A stretch of 64,000 nt of DNA, from contig NZ_CP060202.1 in assembly GCF_014250515.1 (NCBI RefSeq), positions 2,353,001 through 2,417,000 of the forward strand. The letters run 5' to 3'. The DNA is from Hymenobacter sediminicola. Lineage in GTDB: Bacteria > Bacteroidota > Bacteroidia > Cytophagales > Hymenobacteraceae. Below are positions 33,419 to 42,472 of this stretch, piece after piece. Numbering within the stretch: the first letter of the stretch is position 1; every line of letters starts with the position of its first letter. The notes below the pieces were generated by a model, which saw nothing but the letters and a program-made list of their open reading frames with translations, was not told the DNA's origin and made no database searches. Made by a program: the position numbers and the translations under genes.

Positions 33419-33498
33419 ATGCTGCGCGGAAGACCTTCTCAGGTCTGGACGAAACGTCTGACAGATATGTAGTCGTGAGAAGCTCCTTCGCGCAGCAT
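33419..33498. repeat. Second inverted-repeat element, divergent copy
   Basis: 23-base arms (33419-33441 and 33476-33498) pair at 20 positions, with a 34-base loop. The left end reads CTGTCATGCTGCGCGGAAG, resembling CTGTCATCCTGAGCGGAGC of the element at 32546, and the loops share GAACG/GAAACG. It probably belongs to the same dispersed family but has lost perfect symmetry. Confidence 0.7.
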
Positions 33499-33527
33499 AA
33501 CCGGGGACTCAGGATGGCAAAGTACAG

Positions 33528-34379
33528 CTAATGCCCCGCAAATATCTGCTGATTTAGCCGCATGGCTTCTGCCAGCGCCTCCGGATTCAGGTGCAGGTCC
33601 TCCCCTGCTTCGGCAGCAAACGAAATCAGGTGCTCAGTGGGCATGTTACCCGTGAGCTGGTCGGCGGCCATGGGGCAGCCGCCGTAGCCGCCCAGCGCCC
33701 CATCGAAGCGGCGGCAGCCGGCCTGGTAAGCAGCCTGCACCTTCTCGCGCCAGCTGGTGGGCGTGGTATGCAGATGCGCGCCAAACTCAATATGAGGGAA
33801 AGCAGCCGTCAACTCGCGGAAAGGCGGTGCAATGGTGGCAGGTGTAGAAGCTCCGATGGTATCGGACAAGGCCACGATGCCTACCCCCAGCTCGTCGAGC
33901 TGTTGCGTGAATTCGCCCAGAATGTCTGGGTTCCAGGGGTCGTTGTAGGGGTTTCCGAAGCCCATGCTCAGGTACACGACTTGTTGCTGGCCGGTGCGGG
34001 CGCACAACTCCTGAATGCGCGTCACATCAATCAGCGCCTCGGCAATGGTCTTGTTGGTGTTGCGCAACTGAAACGTTTCGGACACGGACAGCGGGAAGCC
34101 GATATAGCGAATCTGGGGGTGCGTGGCGGCAGTTTCGGCGCCGCGCAGGTTGGCCACAATGGCCAGCAGCCGCGTACTCGACTGCGCCAGGTTCAGACCG
34201 TCCAGCACTTCGGCCGTGTCGGCGAGCTGCGGAATGGCCTTCGCCGAAACGAACGAGCCAAAATCCAGCGTATCAAATCCTACCCGCAGCAGCGTGTTTA
34301 GGTAGGCTATTTTCTGGGTAGTAGGGATGAGCATGGGCCAGCCCTGCATGGCGTCGCGGGGGCAGTCGATGAGTTTCAT
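33528..34379 (-). CDS. Hydroxymethylglutaryl-CoA lyase-like enzyme
   Basis: 283-residue cytoplasmic TIM-barrel enzyme of the HMGL-like family, which splits HMG-CoA to acetyl-CoA and acetoacetate in leucine breakdown. The N-terminal motif reads CPRDAMQG (Arg, Asp and Gln conserved), followed by GSFVSAKAIPQLADT. A metal HxH occurs in GAHLHTTP, and the signature GGYGGCPMA carries the catalytic Cys. The length is close to bacterial lyases. A related citramalate- or methylglutaconyl-type aldolase cannot be fully excluded. It is separated from lutA by a repeat element. Confidence 0.85.
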   Translation of the reverse strand: MKLIDCPRDAMQGWPMLIPTTQKIAYLNTLLRVGFDTLDFGSFVSAKAIPQLADTAEVLDGLNLAQSSTRLLAIVANLRGAETAATHPQIRYIGFPLSVSETFQLRNTNKTIAEALIDVTRIQELCARTGQQQVVYLSMGFGNPYNDPWNPDILGEFTQQLDELGVGIVALSDTIGASTPATIAPPFRELTAAFPHIEFGAHLHTTPTSWREKVQAAYQAGCRRFDGALGGYGGCPMAADQLTGNMPTEHLISFAAEAGEDLHLNPEALAEAMRLNQQIFAGH

Positions 34380-34449
34380 GGGCAGCTAGCTGAGTGGGAG
34401 GCGCAAAGGTAGAATCCTGCACGACAACTGCCCGGTTGCCTCTGGCCTG

Positions 34450-35427
34450 TCAGGGCTGCAAGACCCCGTACCGGCCGCCTTTGACGTCCAGCACAAGCAT
34501 GCGGCCCGCAAAGGGCTCATTGCCTAGCATACCGGCGAGGCCCGAAAAGCGCATCAGCGTCTGCTGCATCAGGTTCATACCTTCAATGTACGTGACGGTG
34601 CGCAGGGGAACCTCGGTGGTGCCAAAGCGGAGCTGCGCGGCAGTCGGGGCTTTGTGCACGAGTAGCTTTTTGCCCCAGGAGTTGGCGACAGTGGTACGGG
34701 CCGGGGCGCCCGGCGTAGCCATCTGCTTCCAGGTATCCTGGCTAGTTATCAGAGCATTGCCGCTAGAGCCGGAGTCAAACAGAAGCTGCTGGGTCTTGCC
34801 CTGCAACCCGGCGTCGAGTAATAAGCGGCGGTTGGTGAAGGCCAGCGGCGCAAACTCCGTGCGGCGAGCCAGACTGTCGGGCACCTGCGCGGCAAGCGTA
34901 AACTGGTTACGGGAGTAGTCCAGCACCAGCACGCGCCCGTCGAGCACATCCGTCCCGAGCGTACCGATAATATACGGCTCCAGGCTGTCGGCGGGCAGCT
35001 CGGGGCGGCCTTGGGCCAGTACCGTGGTACGGCGCATAGTTACCTGGGCACCACCCAGGCCGAAGCGGAAGTTGTGCACAGTATCATGGGAGGCTTGCAG
35101 TGCGGTAGACAGCGCCGTGTAGTGGGTGCGGAGCACTTCTATCTGGTGAGCATAGAGTACCGTGTAGGGCACACCGGTATCAAACTGCAGGTAGAAGGTG
35201 CGCGCGCAATTGGGTAGCCTGACGGGCACCAGCAGCGCGGTGTGCTGCACGGCGGGCTTCGCCGTAGTATCAGCAGTCCAGTGCAGGAGGCCGGTGGCGG
35301 GCAACCCGGCAATAGTGAGCTGGTTGGCGGGTGGCGCGAACTTTTGCTTCATGTAGAAGTAGCCACCTATGCCGCTCAGCACGAGCAGCACCACAACCGA
35401 CAGCAGGATTTTGAAGAGAGTTTTCAT
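34450..35427 (-). CDS. Membrane-anchored aspartyl-protease-like protein
   Basis: 325 residues from the ATG at 35427 (MKTLFKILLSVVVLLVLSGI, one N-terminal membrane helix). Two halves each hold a pepsin/retropepsin-type flap motif: LQFDTGVPYT (about 90) and LLFDSGSSGNAL (about 220), each with Asp-Thr/Ser-Gly. The spacing and doubled layout suggest a two-lobe aspartic protease fold facing the periplasm. Activity is unproven; many bacterial proteins of this type are uncharacterised. A longer frame upstream (to 35460) adds eleven unlikely residues. Confidence 0.65.
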   Translation of the reverse strand: MKTLFKILLSVVVLLVLSGIGGYFYMKQKFAPPANQLTIAGLPATGLLHWTADTTAKPAVQHTALLVPVRLPNCARTFYLQFDTGVPYTVLYAHQIEVLRTHYTALSTALQASHDTVHNFRFGLGGAQVTMRRTTVLAQGRPELPADSLEPYIIGTLGTDVLDGRVLVLDYSRNQFTLAAQVPDSLARRTEFAPLAFTNRRLLLDAGLQGKTQQLLFDSGSSGNALITSQDTWKQMATPGAPARTTVANSWGKKLLVHKAPTAAQLRFGTTEVPLRTVTYIEGMNLMQQTLMRFSGLAGMLGNEPFAGRMLVLDVKGGRYGVLQP

Positions 35428-35550
35428 GAGGCTGAAAAGCGGGTTAGAATACGGTAGCAAACCTACCCGCTCCTCTCGCTCAGCCTTGCGTCATTTCCCC
35501 GACATTCACCCGCCACTTATCACATACAGCTATTTATCAACGCATTGCCA

Positions 35551-36252
35551 CTACAACCGAACTGGGTAAACTGCTAGATTTCCTCGCCGCAGCTGCCAGC
35601 CATAGTACCCGATTGTGGCTACATTCAACAGATAGGTGAGCAGTAGTATCCAGAGAAACCCACCCTTGAGCGGTGCCCGCTGGTATTGCGCGGCTACTAT
35701 CTGGCCCGCGGCCAGCAGCACGTAGGCAAAGAAGCAGCCTACCTGCCACAGAATCTGAAAGCCCAGTACGCGGCGGCCCACCTCCGCGACATGCGCAATA
35801 CTGTGTCGGCGCGCGCGCCACAGCAGGAACGGCACAACCAGATTCAGGAGCGGCAGCACCAGAAAACTGAGGGCACTCAGGTTGAGCAACTGTAGAAAGT
35901 CCGGGTCGGAGCGCAGAGCTGGCTCGACGGGCTTGGTCACCAGTGCTGGGGTGGGTGGCGGCGCTGGTGCCAGCCCTTGCTCAAGTGAGACCGGCAACAC
36001 CTGGGGCGCTACTACCTCTACCTCGCTGAATGGCACCGCAGCCGCAGACACTGGCACTTGCTCGGCCTGTAGTTCCTGCAGTGGCACTTGTAGCGCCGAG
36101 GCCAGGGCCAGCAGCGTGTGGCCCCGTGGTACGGTGTCGCCCTGTTCTACCCGCTGAATGGTGCGCAGACTTATGCCGGCCTGCTCCGCCAATACCTCCT
36201 GTGAAAGACCTTTACTTTTCCGGATAGCAACAACACGAGCTGCAGAAAACAT
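35551..36252 (-). CDS. XRE-family HTH regulator with membrane domain
   Basis: 233 residues. The N-terminal HTH (about 5-62) is plain: IRKSKGLSQEVLAEQAGISL, RTIQRVEQGDTVPR. A Pro/Val-rich linker (about 65-115) leads to a membrane domain with about four helices (about 125-225) resembling DUF4870-like bundles. It should bind DNA at the inner face of the membrane and may sense a membrane signal. The 152-base gap to the divergent M23 gene may hold its targets, but I see no clear operator. Confidence 0.85.
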   Translation of the reverse strand: MFSAARVVAIRKSKGLSQEVLAEQAGISLRTIQRVEQGDTVPRGHTLLALASALQVPLQELQAEQVPVSAAAVPFSEVEVVAPQVLPVSLEQGLAPAPPPTPALVTKPVEPALRSDPDFLQLLNLSALSFLVLPLLNLVVPFLLWRARRHSIAHVAEVGRRVLGFQILWQVGCFFAYVLLAAGQIVAAQYQRAPLKGGFLWILLLTYLLNVATIGYYGWQLRRGNLAVYPVRL

Positions 36253-36404
36253 AGTAGCAAGTAGAAGAGGAATAATGCCACAATAATACCTCTTTCCGCT
36301 ACCAGAACCAGTGTCATAAGTAAGCGGGTTCTACCGTAGCAGATCAGCAGAAGCAGCGAACTACCCTCAGCAATTTGAGGTTTAGAAGGAAATCGATACT
36401 TCCT

Positions 36405-37745
36405 ATGCCCTACTCCTTGCGTTTCGCTTTTTATTTATCATTTTTTCTGCTTCTCGCTGCCTGTGGCAAACAGCAGACTCTGCAGGGCATCTTTCAGAAA
36501 TCAACTCCGCATGAGGCATATGCCCGCAAGCTACGGCAGGCTGGCCTCGACCAAACTGCCTTGGGCCGCGACTGGCTGGCCGCCGCTGACCGGGCACTGC
36601 GCGACTCGCTGGTCGTGACACTGCCTTTTGAGGAAACGGGCTACTTCGCGGCTGAGCGGGCCACTGCAGCGGCCTTCCGCTACCAAGTACGGGCCGGCGA
36701 AACCGTCCGCATCAGCCTTACCCTTGACAAAGGCGCTGATGCCCGCGTGTTCTTGGATGCCTTCGAGCTAGACCCGGAGCGCCGTGCTACCCGCCCCCTG
36801 GCCTCGGCTGATACCACGGCGCTGGCCTTCAGCTACCTTGCCGAAGACGACCGGCAGCATCTGTTGCGCGTGCAGCCCGAGCTACTGCGTACCGGCCGGT
36901 TCACATTGCGCATTCAGCGGGCACCCAGTCTCAGCTTTCCAGTGCGCGGCCAGAACGACGTAGCGGTGGGTAGCTTCTGGGGGGTAGACCGCGACGGGGG
37001 AGCCCGCCGCCACGAGGGCATCGACATTTTTGCCAAGCGCGGCACGCCAGCCGTCGCCTCCGCCAATGGCTATATCACGCGCGTAAACGAGACGCCGCTT
37101 GGCGGGCGGGTAGTTTGGCTGATGGATACGGAGCATGGCCAGCACCTCTACTACGCCCACTTGGATAAACAGCTAGTGCAACCCGGCCAGCAGGTACGCA
37201 TAGGAGATACGCTGGGGCTGGTAGGCAACACCGGCAATGCCCGCACCACTCCACCGCACCTGCATTTCGGCGTCTACCGCAGCGGCCGGGGTGCAGTTGA
37301 TCCTTTCCCGTTTGTGCGTCGTCCTGATACAGCCCCGGCTACGCCGCGTACTGCTCCCGAGCGTCTGGGGCAGTGGGTACGCGTGCAGGATAAGCGGACT
37401 GACCTGCGCCGGGGCCCGGTTGCGAAAGAAGCTACAGTAGCGTCTGTTGTGCGCAATACACCTCTGCTGGTGGTAGGCAGCCAAACAAACTGGTACCGTG
37501 TGCAGCATCCGGATGGCCGGTTTGGCTACGTGCCGGCTAAAGCGGTTGTGCCCGCCAGCACTCCTCTGCGCCAGGCAGCCCTAACCGACGTTGCCATTCT
37601 CTACACTCTCCCTCAATCCGGGTCTGCTTCGCTCGATTCGTTGCCTGCCCGCAGTTCGGTGGCGGTGCTGGGCGAATTTGGTGGCTACCGCCTGGTGCGT
37701 AGCGCCACTGGTCGGCTGGGCTGGATAGTGCTGGCTGCTTCCTAG
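36405..37745 (+). CDS. M23 peptidase lipoprotein with SH3-like domains
   Basis: 446-residue lipoprotein from the ATG at 36405 (signal MPYSLRFAFYLSFFLLLAAC, lipid Cys20). The LytM/M23 domain (about 180-305) has the zinc ligands His203 and Asp207 (HEGID) and the HLH pair His285/His287 (PPHLHFG), so it should be an active glycyl-type or D-Ala endopeptidase. Two SH3-like wall-binding modules follow (about 325-445). It probably remodels peptidoglycan from the outer-membrane side. A TTG frame start at 36375 is less likely. Confidence 0.9.
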   Translation: MPYSLRFAFYLSFFLLLAACGKQQTLQGIFQKSTPHEAYARKLRQAGLDQTALGRDWLAAADRALRDSLVVTLPFEETGYFAAERATAAAFRYQVRAGETVRISLTLDKGADARVFLDAFELDPERRATRPLASADTTALAFSYLAEDDRQHLLRVQPELLRTGRFTLRIQRAPSLSFPVRGQNDVAVGSFWGVDRDGGARRHEGIDIFAKRGTPAVASANGYITRVNETPLGGRVVWLMDTEHGQHLYYAHLDKQLVQPGQQVRIGDTLGLVGNTGNARTTPPHLHFGVYRSGRGAVDPFPFVRRPDTAPATPRTAPERLGQWVRVQDKRTDLRRGPVAKEATVASVVRNTPLLVVGSQTNWYRVQHPDGRFGYVPAKAVVPASTPLRQAALTDVAILYTLPQSGSASLDSLPARSSVAVLGEFGGYRLVRSATGRLGWIVLAAS

Positions 37746-37886
37746 CCGTACCAAAAAGTACCGCTTCACCTATTACTCATCTGACCATCACCACTTTTGA
37801 AACGGTGATTGGAGTACCGCGCGGCACGGCGTTCCTTGGACAGACAATGCCGCGCTTCCGCAACAACCCCTCCTTACTACGTAAGC

Positions 37887-37922
37887 AAAAAGGCCCACAC
37901 GTATCGTGCGGGCCTTTTTATT
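37887..37922. terminator. Bidirectional terminator
   Basis: Stem AAAAAGGCCCACACG with its near-complement (one mismatch), loop TAT, T-run to the right; between the M23 gene and the convergent lipoprotein gene. Confidence 0.85.
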
Positions 37923-37940
37923 AGGAAACGGTATACCGTC

Positions 37941-38540
37941 CTACTCGGCTACAATAACTGCTTTCTGCAATTTCTTGGCATACGCGAGGCGGCGCTCCTT
38001 GCCGTTGGCTACGTAATCGAAGCCCACAGCTTTGGTATCGGCTTTCACTGCCTGCCAGGCCTGCGCATCTACCTCGCTAGGCTGGGTGGCGTTGCGTGGC
38101 ACAGCAGGCTGCGTGAACCGGTCTTCCCGGAAGTAAGAATTCATGCCCTGCAAAATGGCAATTTCCTTGTCGCGCACCGTAGCCGCCTGCGGATCGGCCA
38201 TTTCCCGCTCGTCGAGCAGTGCCGTGGCCGGCATCACTTCTTTGCGCAGCGTGTCGCCGGCGCTATTCAGAATGATAAGGCGCACCCGTGAGCTGAGGAT
38301 TTTAGGCCCCTGCAATTGCAGAATGAAGTTGTCCTTGGTTTTAGTATTCGAAAAGTAGTGCGTGGCATTTACCGTCCGCAGAATGGTCCGGTCGTTTACA
38401 CGGCCCCGGGCACCCTCTGGCGTAGGAGTAAATGGACGGTCAGGATTCCGGGAATTTCCCATTTCCTTTTCCGTATTAAGACACGAAGTAGTCTGGAACA
38501 GCAGCCCCGAACAGGCGGCGGCCAGGAGTATTTTTTTCAT
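37941..38540 (-). CDS. Hypothetical lipoprotein, 199 aa
   Basis: The start at 38540 gives MKKILLAAACSGLLFQTTSC, a lipoprotein signal. The mature part is hydrophilic, with GRVNDRTILRTVNATHYFSN and a beta-rich centre (NFILQLQGPKILSSRVRLII) followed by charged helices. I do not recognise it. The C-terminus (LAYAKKLQKAVIVAE) is helical. It is isolated between terminators and a roughly 250-base gap that holds nothing I can name. Confidence 0.7.
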   Translation of the reverse strand: MKKILLAAACSGLLFQTTSCLNTEKEMGNSRNPDRPFTPTPEGARGRVNDRTILRTVNATHYFSNTKTKDNFILQLQGPKILSSRVRLIILNSAGDTLRKEVMPATALLDEREMADPQAATVRDKEIAILQGMNSYFREDRFTQPAVPRNATQPSEVDAQAWQAVKADTKAVGFDYVANGKERRLAYAKKLQKAVIVAE

Positions 38541-38792
38541 TTGGTGGTGAGCAACCATTGTCAAGTCAGATCGGCTAAATACAAAACCTCCCGACAGTGG
38601 AGAGGAACATAAAGCCGCAACAGCTAATTTTATTCAAAGCTACGGCTCTCCCTGCATCTACCCAAAAAATAGCACAGGGTTGGGGTTCTTTACTTTTTTC
38701 TTTTCTGATAAGGGGCTCAACGTGTGGTAAGGCAGTAAATATCTCCACAAGACTGCTGAGTGTAACAGCAGTACTGCACTACGTGGCATATA

Positions 38793-39515
38793 TCACAGCC
38801 AGCCCAGTTCCACTCCTACGGTCCAGCGTGGCAGCTCAGGGAAAAGCGCCCCAGCATCAGAAGTAAAGGTGTCGGAGAGGCGGTAGCGGGCTACGGCGGC
38901 ATAACGGCTGGAGCCCAACCGGGCCCCAACTCCGTAGGGCCAGCGACGCAGATAAGGCAAGCCGTTTTCAGTCTGCTGCACCTTTTTTGGGCCTGTGCCG
39001 GGCCGGTCTTCAAAGCGGTGCGCGGTGCTCAGGGCCCAACCGCCCCAGCCTGTCAGGTCGAGGTAGCGGCCTATGGCATCACCGCGTTGGCCTGCATTCA
39101 GGCGCACGAAGCCCTCCACCTGCACCTGCGACATAGCCAATGACTCGCGGTAGTGCAGGTCTGTGGTAGGCAGCACTTTGCCGGGGTTTTGAGCTAAGTC
39201 GTAGGTTAGGCGCACAAAGCGCAGGTCGAAGCCGATGCTTAGCGGCTCACTCAGGCGAAACTTGTTACGGACCCCTACCATAAACTCGGCCGAGCTGCCA
39301 TAGCGCAGTTTGGCGCCGGTTCCCGCCGACCTGCCTACCACCGGCATGTAGCCCAGATAGAGGTGGTTGAAGAAGGCCCGGTTGGGCCCGAACTGCTCAT
39401 ACACAGTGTCTTCAGCCGTTGTAGACTGCAGCAGTACGCGCTGGGCCTGTCCTTCAGCCGCTACCAGCAGATGTAGCCCCAACACAACGATGAGCGTACG
39501 TATAGAGAGCTTCAT
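38793..39515 (-). CDS. Predicted outer-membrane beta-barrel protein
   Basis: 240 residues with signal peptide MKLSIRTLIVVLGLHLLVAA..GQAQ. The mature part alternates polar and aromatic residues in strand-like runs (LYLGYMPVV, IGFDLRFVRLTYDL, GARLGSSRYAAVARYRLSD) and ends WTVGVELGWL with a near-terminal aromatic, as in outer-membrane barrels. Its ATG overlaps the TGA of the S8 peptidase gene upstream (ATGA, 39512-39515), so the two are translated in a coupled way and may work together. Confidence 0.72.
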   Translation of the reverse strand: MKLSIRTLIVVLGLHLLVAAEGQAQRVLLQSTTAEDTVYEQFGPNRAFFNHLYLGYMPVVGRSAGTGAKLRYGSSAEFMVGVRNKFRLSEPLSIGFDLRFVRLTYDLAQNPGKVLPTTDLHYRESLAMSQVQVEGFVRLNAGQRGDAIGRYLDLTGWGGWALSTAHRFEDRPGTGPKKVQQTENGLPYLRRWPYGVGARLGSSRYAAVARYRLSDTFTSDAGALFPELPRWTVGVELGWL

Positions 39516-41281
39516 AAAACTGGATAGCTATGGGTAGTGCCCAAGTAATATACCCGTACTACGTCGCCGGGCTGGAGCGTACGGCGCGGAATACGCAAAA
39601 TGGCGCGCTGGCTTACTTCCACCACTTCGTAGCGCCGCAACACGCCACGCGAATCTGATACGTGCCAGTACAGGTAGCCAGCCGCCGGCAGTGCCAGTGC
39701 TACCGGCTCCGACTCCGGCACCACTACCGACTGTGTCTGGCCCTGGTTCAGTGGGCGGGGCTCTTCGCGCCCTACCCGGGGCACGCGCTTGGCATCAGGC
39801 AGTGCGCCCAAGGAATCGGCGTAGAATGGCAGCGTCCGCACCATGAGGCGGGTGGCTTCCGGACGGATGTTAACAGCCAGAATGCTGTCTTCGACCACAA
39901 AATCTACTTTCGTGGCATGTGTGGCAGCCGTTTTCTGCAGAAAGAAGCCGGCCTGTGGCAGTCCGTAGCCATGCGCATAGTCGTAATACGGGTAGAGCGA
40001 GGCCGATTCCTGCAGCTTCTGAAACAGTTGCATAGCAGTGAGGCCACGCTGCTGTTGCCATACGCAGGCCGCAAACCCGGCCACGAGCGGACTGGCGAAT
40101 GAGGTACCATCGACGCGGGAGTAGCCACCTGGCGCCGCCGTCAGGACGGTACCAAAAGCAGCTACATTAGGCTTCAGGCGGCGGTCGGCAGTGGGGCCAA
40201 AGGCGCTGAAATTCAGGTGAAGGCCTGTTTCAGGGTCGAGCCCGCCTACTGCCAGCACCGAATCCGCATCGGCAGGGGTGCCCACCGTGCGCCAGTCTTC
40301 GTTGTCGCCGTCGTTGCCGGCAGCATTCACCACCAGCATGCCCTTGCGGGCCGCCAGGTTGGCGGCCCGCGCCACTAGGCTCAGGCGGCCGTTCATTTCT
40401 TCCGGAAAATAGCGCCGGGCCGTGTATCCCAGCGACGAATTGATGATGTCGGCACCGTTGCGGTCGGCCCACTCCACAGCGGCCAGCCAGTCCAGCTCTT
40501 CGGTATATATCTCGCGGTGCATCCGTTCGGTACGGGCCAGCAGGTAGTCGGCGCCAGTAGCTAGGCCCAATGGTGTGCCATCGGGCAGGCGGCCTGCCAG
40601 GCAGGCCAGCACTTCGGTGCCGTGGCTGCCGCCATGAAATACGGCGGTAGTATGCCGGGCAAAATCGTAGGTAGCCACTATCCTTTTCTGGGCAAACAAC
40701 TCCCGAAAAGCCGGATGCTGGTCGGCGCCATTGAAGCCGACATCGAACACGGCAATACGCAGCCCTTTGCCATCTAAAGCGGCCTGCCCAAACGCATCGG
40801 CCCCGAGGGTGCGCACCTGGCGGCGGGCCAGCAGCCGGTCGGTGGTGCTAATCGTTTTGTGGCCTTCCTTCCTTGGCGCTACCGCGCGGGCAGCCGCCAC
40901 CAGTTCCGTATGGGCCAAAGGCTGCACCTGGCGCACGCCGGGTAGGCGGGCCAACGCCGCAGCTTGCGCCGGCGTGGCACGGCAGGCAACTGCGTTGAAC
41001 CAGCGGCTTACCAGCAGGATTGAATCAGAATGCAGGCGCACAGCGCGTACATAATCAGTACGGACAGCAAAGTCAGTGCTATCGGCGGCGGGTAGGTGCT
41101 GACGCTGGCGGCGGGCCCGCGCCTCGGGCACGAAGTACGTAGCGGCGTCAAACCGGACACCGGCTTTGTCGCGAAGCTCTACCCAATAGTGCGCTACCGG
41201 TGGCGCTGCCTGTGCAACGGCGCTACCGGTTGAGGCCAGACTCAGCAGAAAGAAAAGAAAAGGAAGAGGCCGCAATAGCAA
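39512..41281 (-). CDS. Exported S8 subtilisin-like peptidase
   Basis: 589-residue secreted serine protease; TTG start giving a signal peptide ending SAVAQA. An inhibitor-like N-terminal region (about 30-150) precedes the catalytic domain with Asp180 (AVFDVG), His220 (GSHGTEV), the canonical oxyanion Asn in NAAGND, and Ser394 (GTSFASP). About 150 residues of beta-type sequence follow; a typical T9SS domain is not evident. The downstream beta-barrel gene overlaps by 4 bases, suggesting a joint role in export or surface display. Confidence 0.88.
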   Translation of the reverse strand: MLLRPLPFLFFLLSLASTGSAVAQAAPPVAHYWVELRDKAGVRFDAATYFVPEARARRQRQHLPAADSTDFAVRTDYVRAVRLHSDSILLVSRWFNAVACRATPAQAAALARLPGVRQVQPLAHTELVAAARAVAPRKEGHKTISTTDRLLARRQVRTLGADAFGQAALDGKGLRIAVFDVGFNGADQHPAFRELFAQKRIVATYDFARHTTAVFHGGSHGTEVLACLAGRLPDGTPLGLATGADYLLARTERMHREIYTEELDWLAAVEWADRNGADIINSSLGYTARRYFPEEMNGRLSLVARAANLAARKGMLVVNAAGNDGDNEDWRTVGTPADADSVLAVGGLDPETGLHLNFSAFGPTADRRLKPNVAAFGTVLTAAPGGYSRVDGTSFASPLVAGFAACVWQQQRGLTAMQLFQKLQESASLYPYYDYAHGYGLPQAGFFLQKTAATHATKVDFVVEDSILAVNIRPEATRLMVRTLPFYADSLGALPDAKRVPRVGREEPRPLNQGQTQSVVVPESEPVALALPAAGYLYWHVSDSRGVLRRYEVVEVSQRAILRIPRRTLQPGDVVRVYYLGTTHSYPVL

Positions 41282-41544
41282 GAATAGATAAGAGAAAGGT
41301 AGAAAACCAAGTTGGCAGGCAGGGGCCGGACACGCCGGGCGCCAGGCTCAACAGGGTTGTCTACGTAAATCGAAGGCGGGCTGCCATCCTTCCTCACTAA
41401 GCAACTGGCCCGCCGTGTAGCTGGGAGGGCAAGATAGCCAGAAACCCAACAGCACTGGCCCAGCCGGCAACTCCATACTCCGGCTGTCCGTTTGAAGCCC
41501 AACAGCACCTGCTGTGCTGTTTCTCACCTTTCTGGTTCATTCTT

Positions 41545-42372
41545 ATGTATATGCTCCCCATGCGTGCTTCTCTCATCACGGTTCTAAGTGCCGGTTCGCT
41601 GCTGCTCGGTGGCTGCAACGCCAAAGAAATTGCGGCGCTCCAGCAGCAAAATGCGTCCCTCAGCTCGTCCCGAGACCAGCTTCAGGCCCAGAAAACAGCA
41701 CTGGAGCAGGAAAAAGCCCGCAATGAAGAGGCGCTGCGCTCTAGCCTGCTCAACAAAAACCAGCAGGTAAATCAGCTGAATGACAACCTGAGCGGCGCCC
41801 AGCAGGCCAACTCGGCCCTTTCTGCTGATTTGCGCTCCAAAGAGCAGCGTATTGCTGAAATGCAGCGCATTCTGGACCAGAAAGACGCGGCTGTGAAGGC
41901 CCTGCGCCAAAAAGTTGGGGATGCTCTGCTTGGGTTTAATGCCCAGGACCTGCAGGTGAATGTCAAGAACGGCAAAGTATACGTGTCGCTCTCGGAGCAG
42001 CTGCTGTTTAAATCGGGCTCAACCAAAGTGGACCCTAAGGGCCAGGATGCACTGAAAAAGCTGGCTACAGCGCTGAAAGGCAACCAGGATGTGAATGTGC
42101 TGGTAGAAGGCCACACCGATAACGTGCCTCTGAAGGGCGTGGTGAGTGGCGCTAAAGACAACTGGGACCTAAGCGTACTGCGGGCCACTGAAATTACCCG
42201 CATTCTAACCGAGGCAGGCCTGGCCGCCGGCCAAGTGACGCCTTCGGGCCGCTCGATGTTTGTGCCAGTGGCCGCCAACGACTCCCCAACGAACAAGGCC
42301 CTGAACCGCCGCACCGAAATCATCCTGACGCCTAAGCTTGATGAGTTGTTCCAGATTCTGGAAGCCAACTAG
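41545..42372 (+). CDS. OmpA-family lipoprotein with coiled coil
   Basis: 275 residues. The signal ends at lipobox LLGGC; ATGs at 41545, 41551 and 41560 are all possible, 41560 giving the shortest signal. A long coiled coil (about 25-125, Gln/Glu/Lys/Leu rich) leads to an OmpA C-terminal domain (about 140-270): LLFKSGSTKVDPKGQDALKK, VEGHTDNVP, NRRTEIIL. It should span from the outer membrane to peptidoglycan, like Pal or MotB-type stators in layout, and stabilise the envelope. A strong terminator follows. Confidence 0.9.
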   Translation: MYMLPMRASLITVLSAGSLLLGGCNAKEIAALQQQNASLSSSRDQLQAQKTALEQEKARNEEALRSSLLNKNQQVNQLNDNLSGAQQANSALSADLRSKEQRIAEMQRILDQKDAAVKALRQKVGDALLGFNAQDLQVNVKNGKVYVSLSEQLLFKSGSTKVDPKGQDALKKLATALKGNQDVNVLVEGHTDNVPLKGVVSGAKDNWDLSVLRATEITRILTEAGLAAGQVTPSGRSMFVPVAANDSPTNKALNRRTEIILTPKLDELFQILEAN

Positions 42373-42433
42373 CCTGGTGGAGTAGCGCAGTGTCCGCTAC
42401 TATCTGTGCTTAATACATTGCTTACCTGCAAGT

Positions 42434-42472
42434 AAAAAGCCGGCTGCTCCTAGTGAAGCAGCCGGCTTTTTT
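42434..42472. terminator. Bidirectional terminator
   Basis: 15-bp perfect stem AAAAAGCCGGCTGCT and complement, 8-base loop, T-run; its right end touches the stop of the convergent LigT-like gene. Confidence 0.9.

Noticed and set aside
33528..34379. Unusual N-terminal motif CPRDAMQG in the HMG-CoA lyase-like protein as evidence of a new function
   Set aside because: The catalytic Arg, Asp and Gln are kept and the GGYGGCP signature is intact; this looks like a normal Bacteroidota subfamily.
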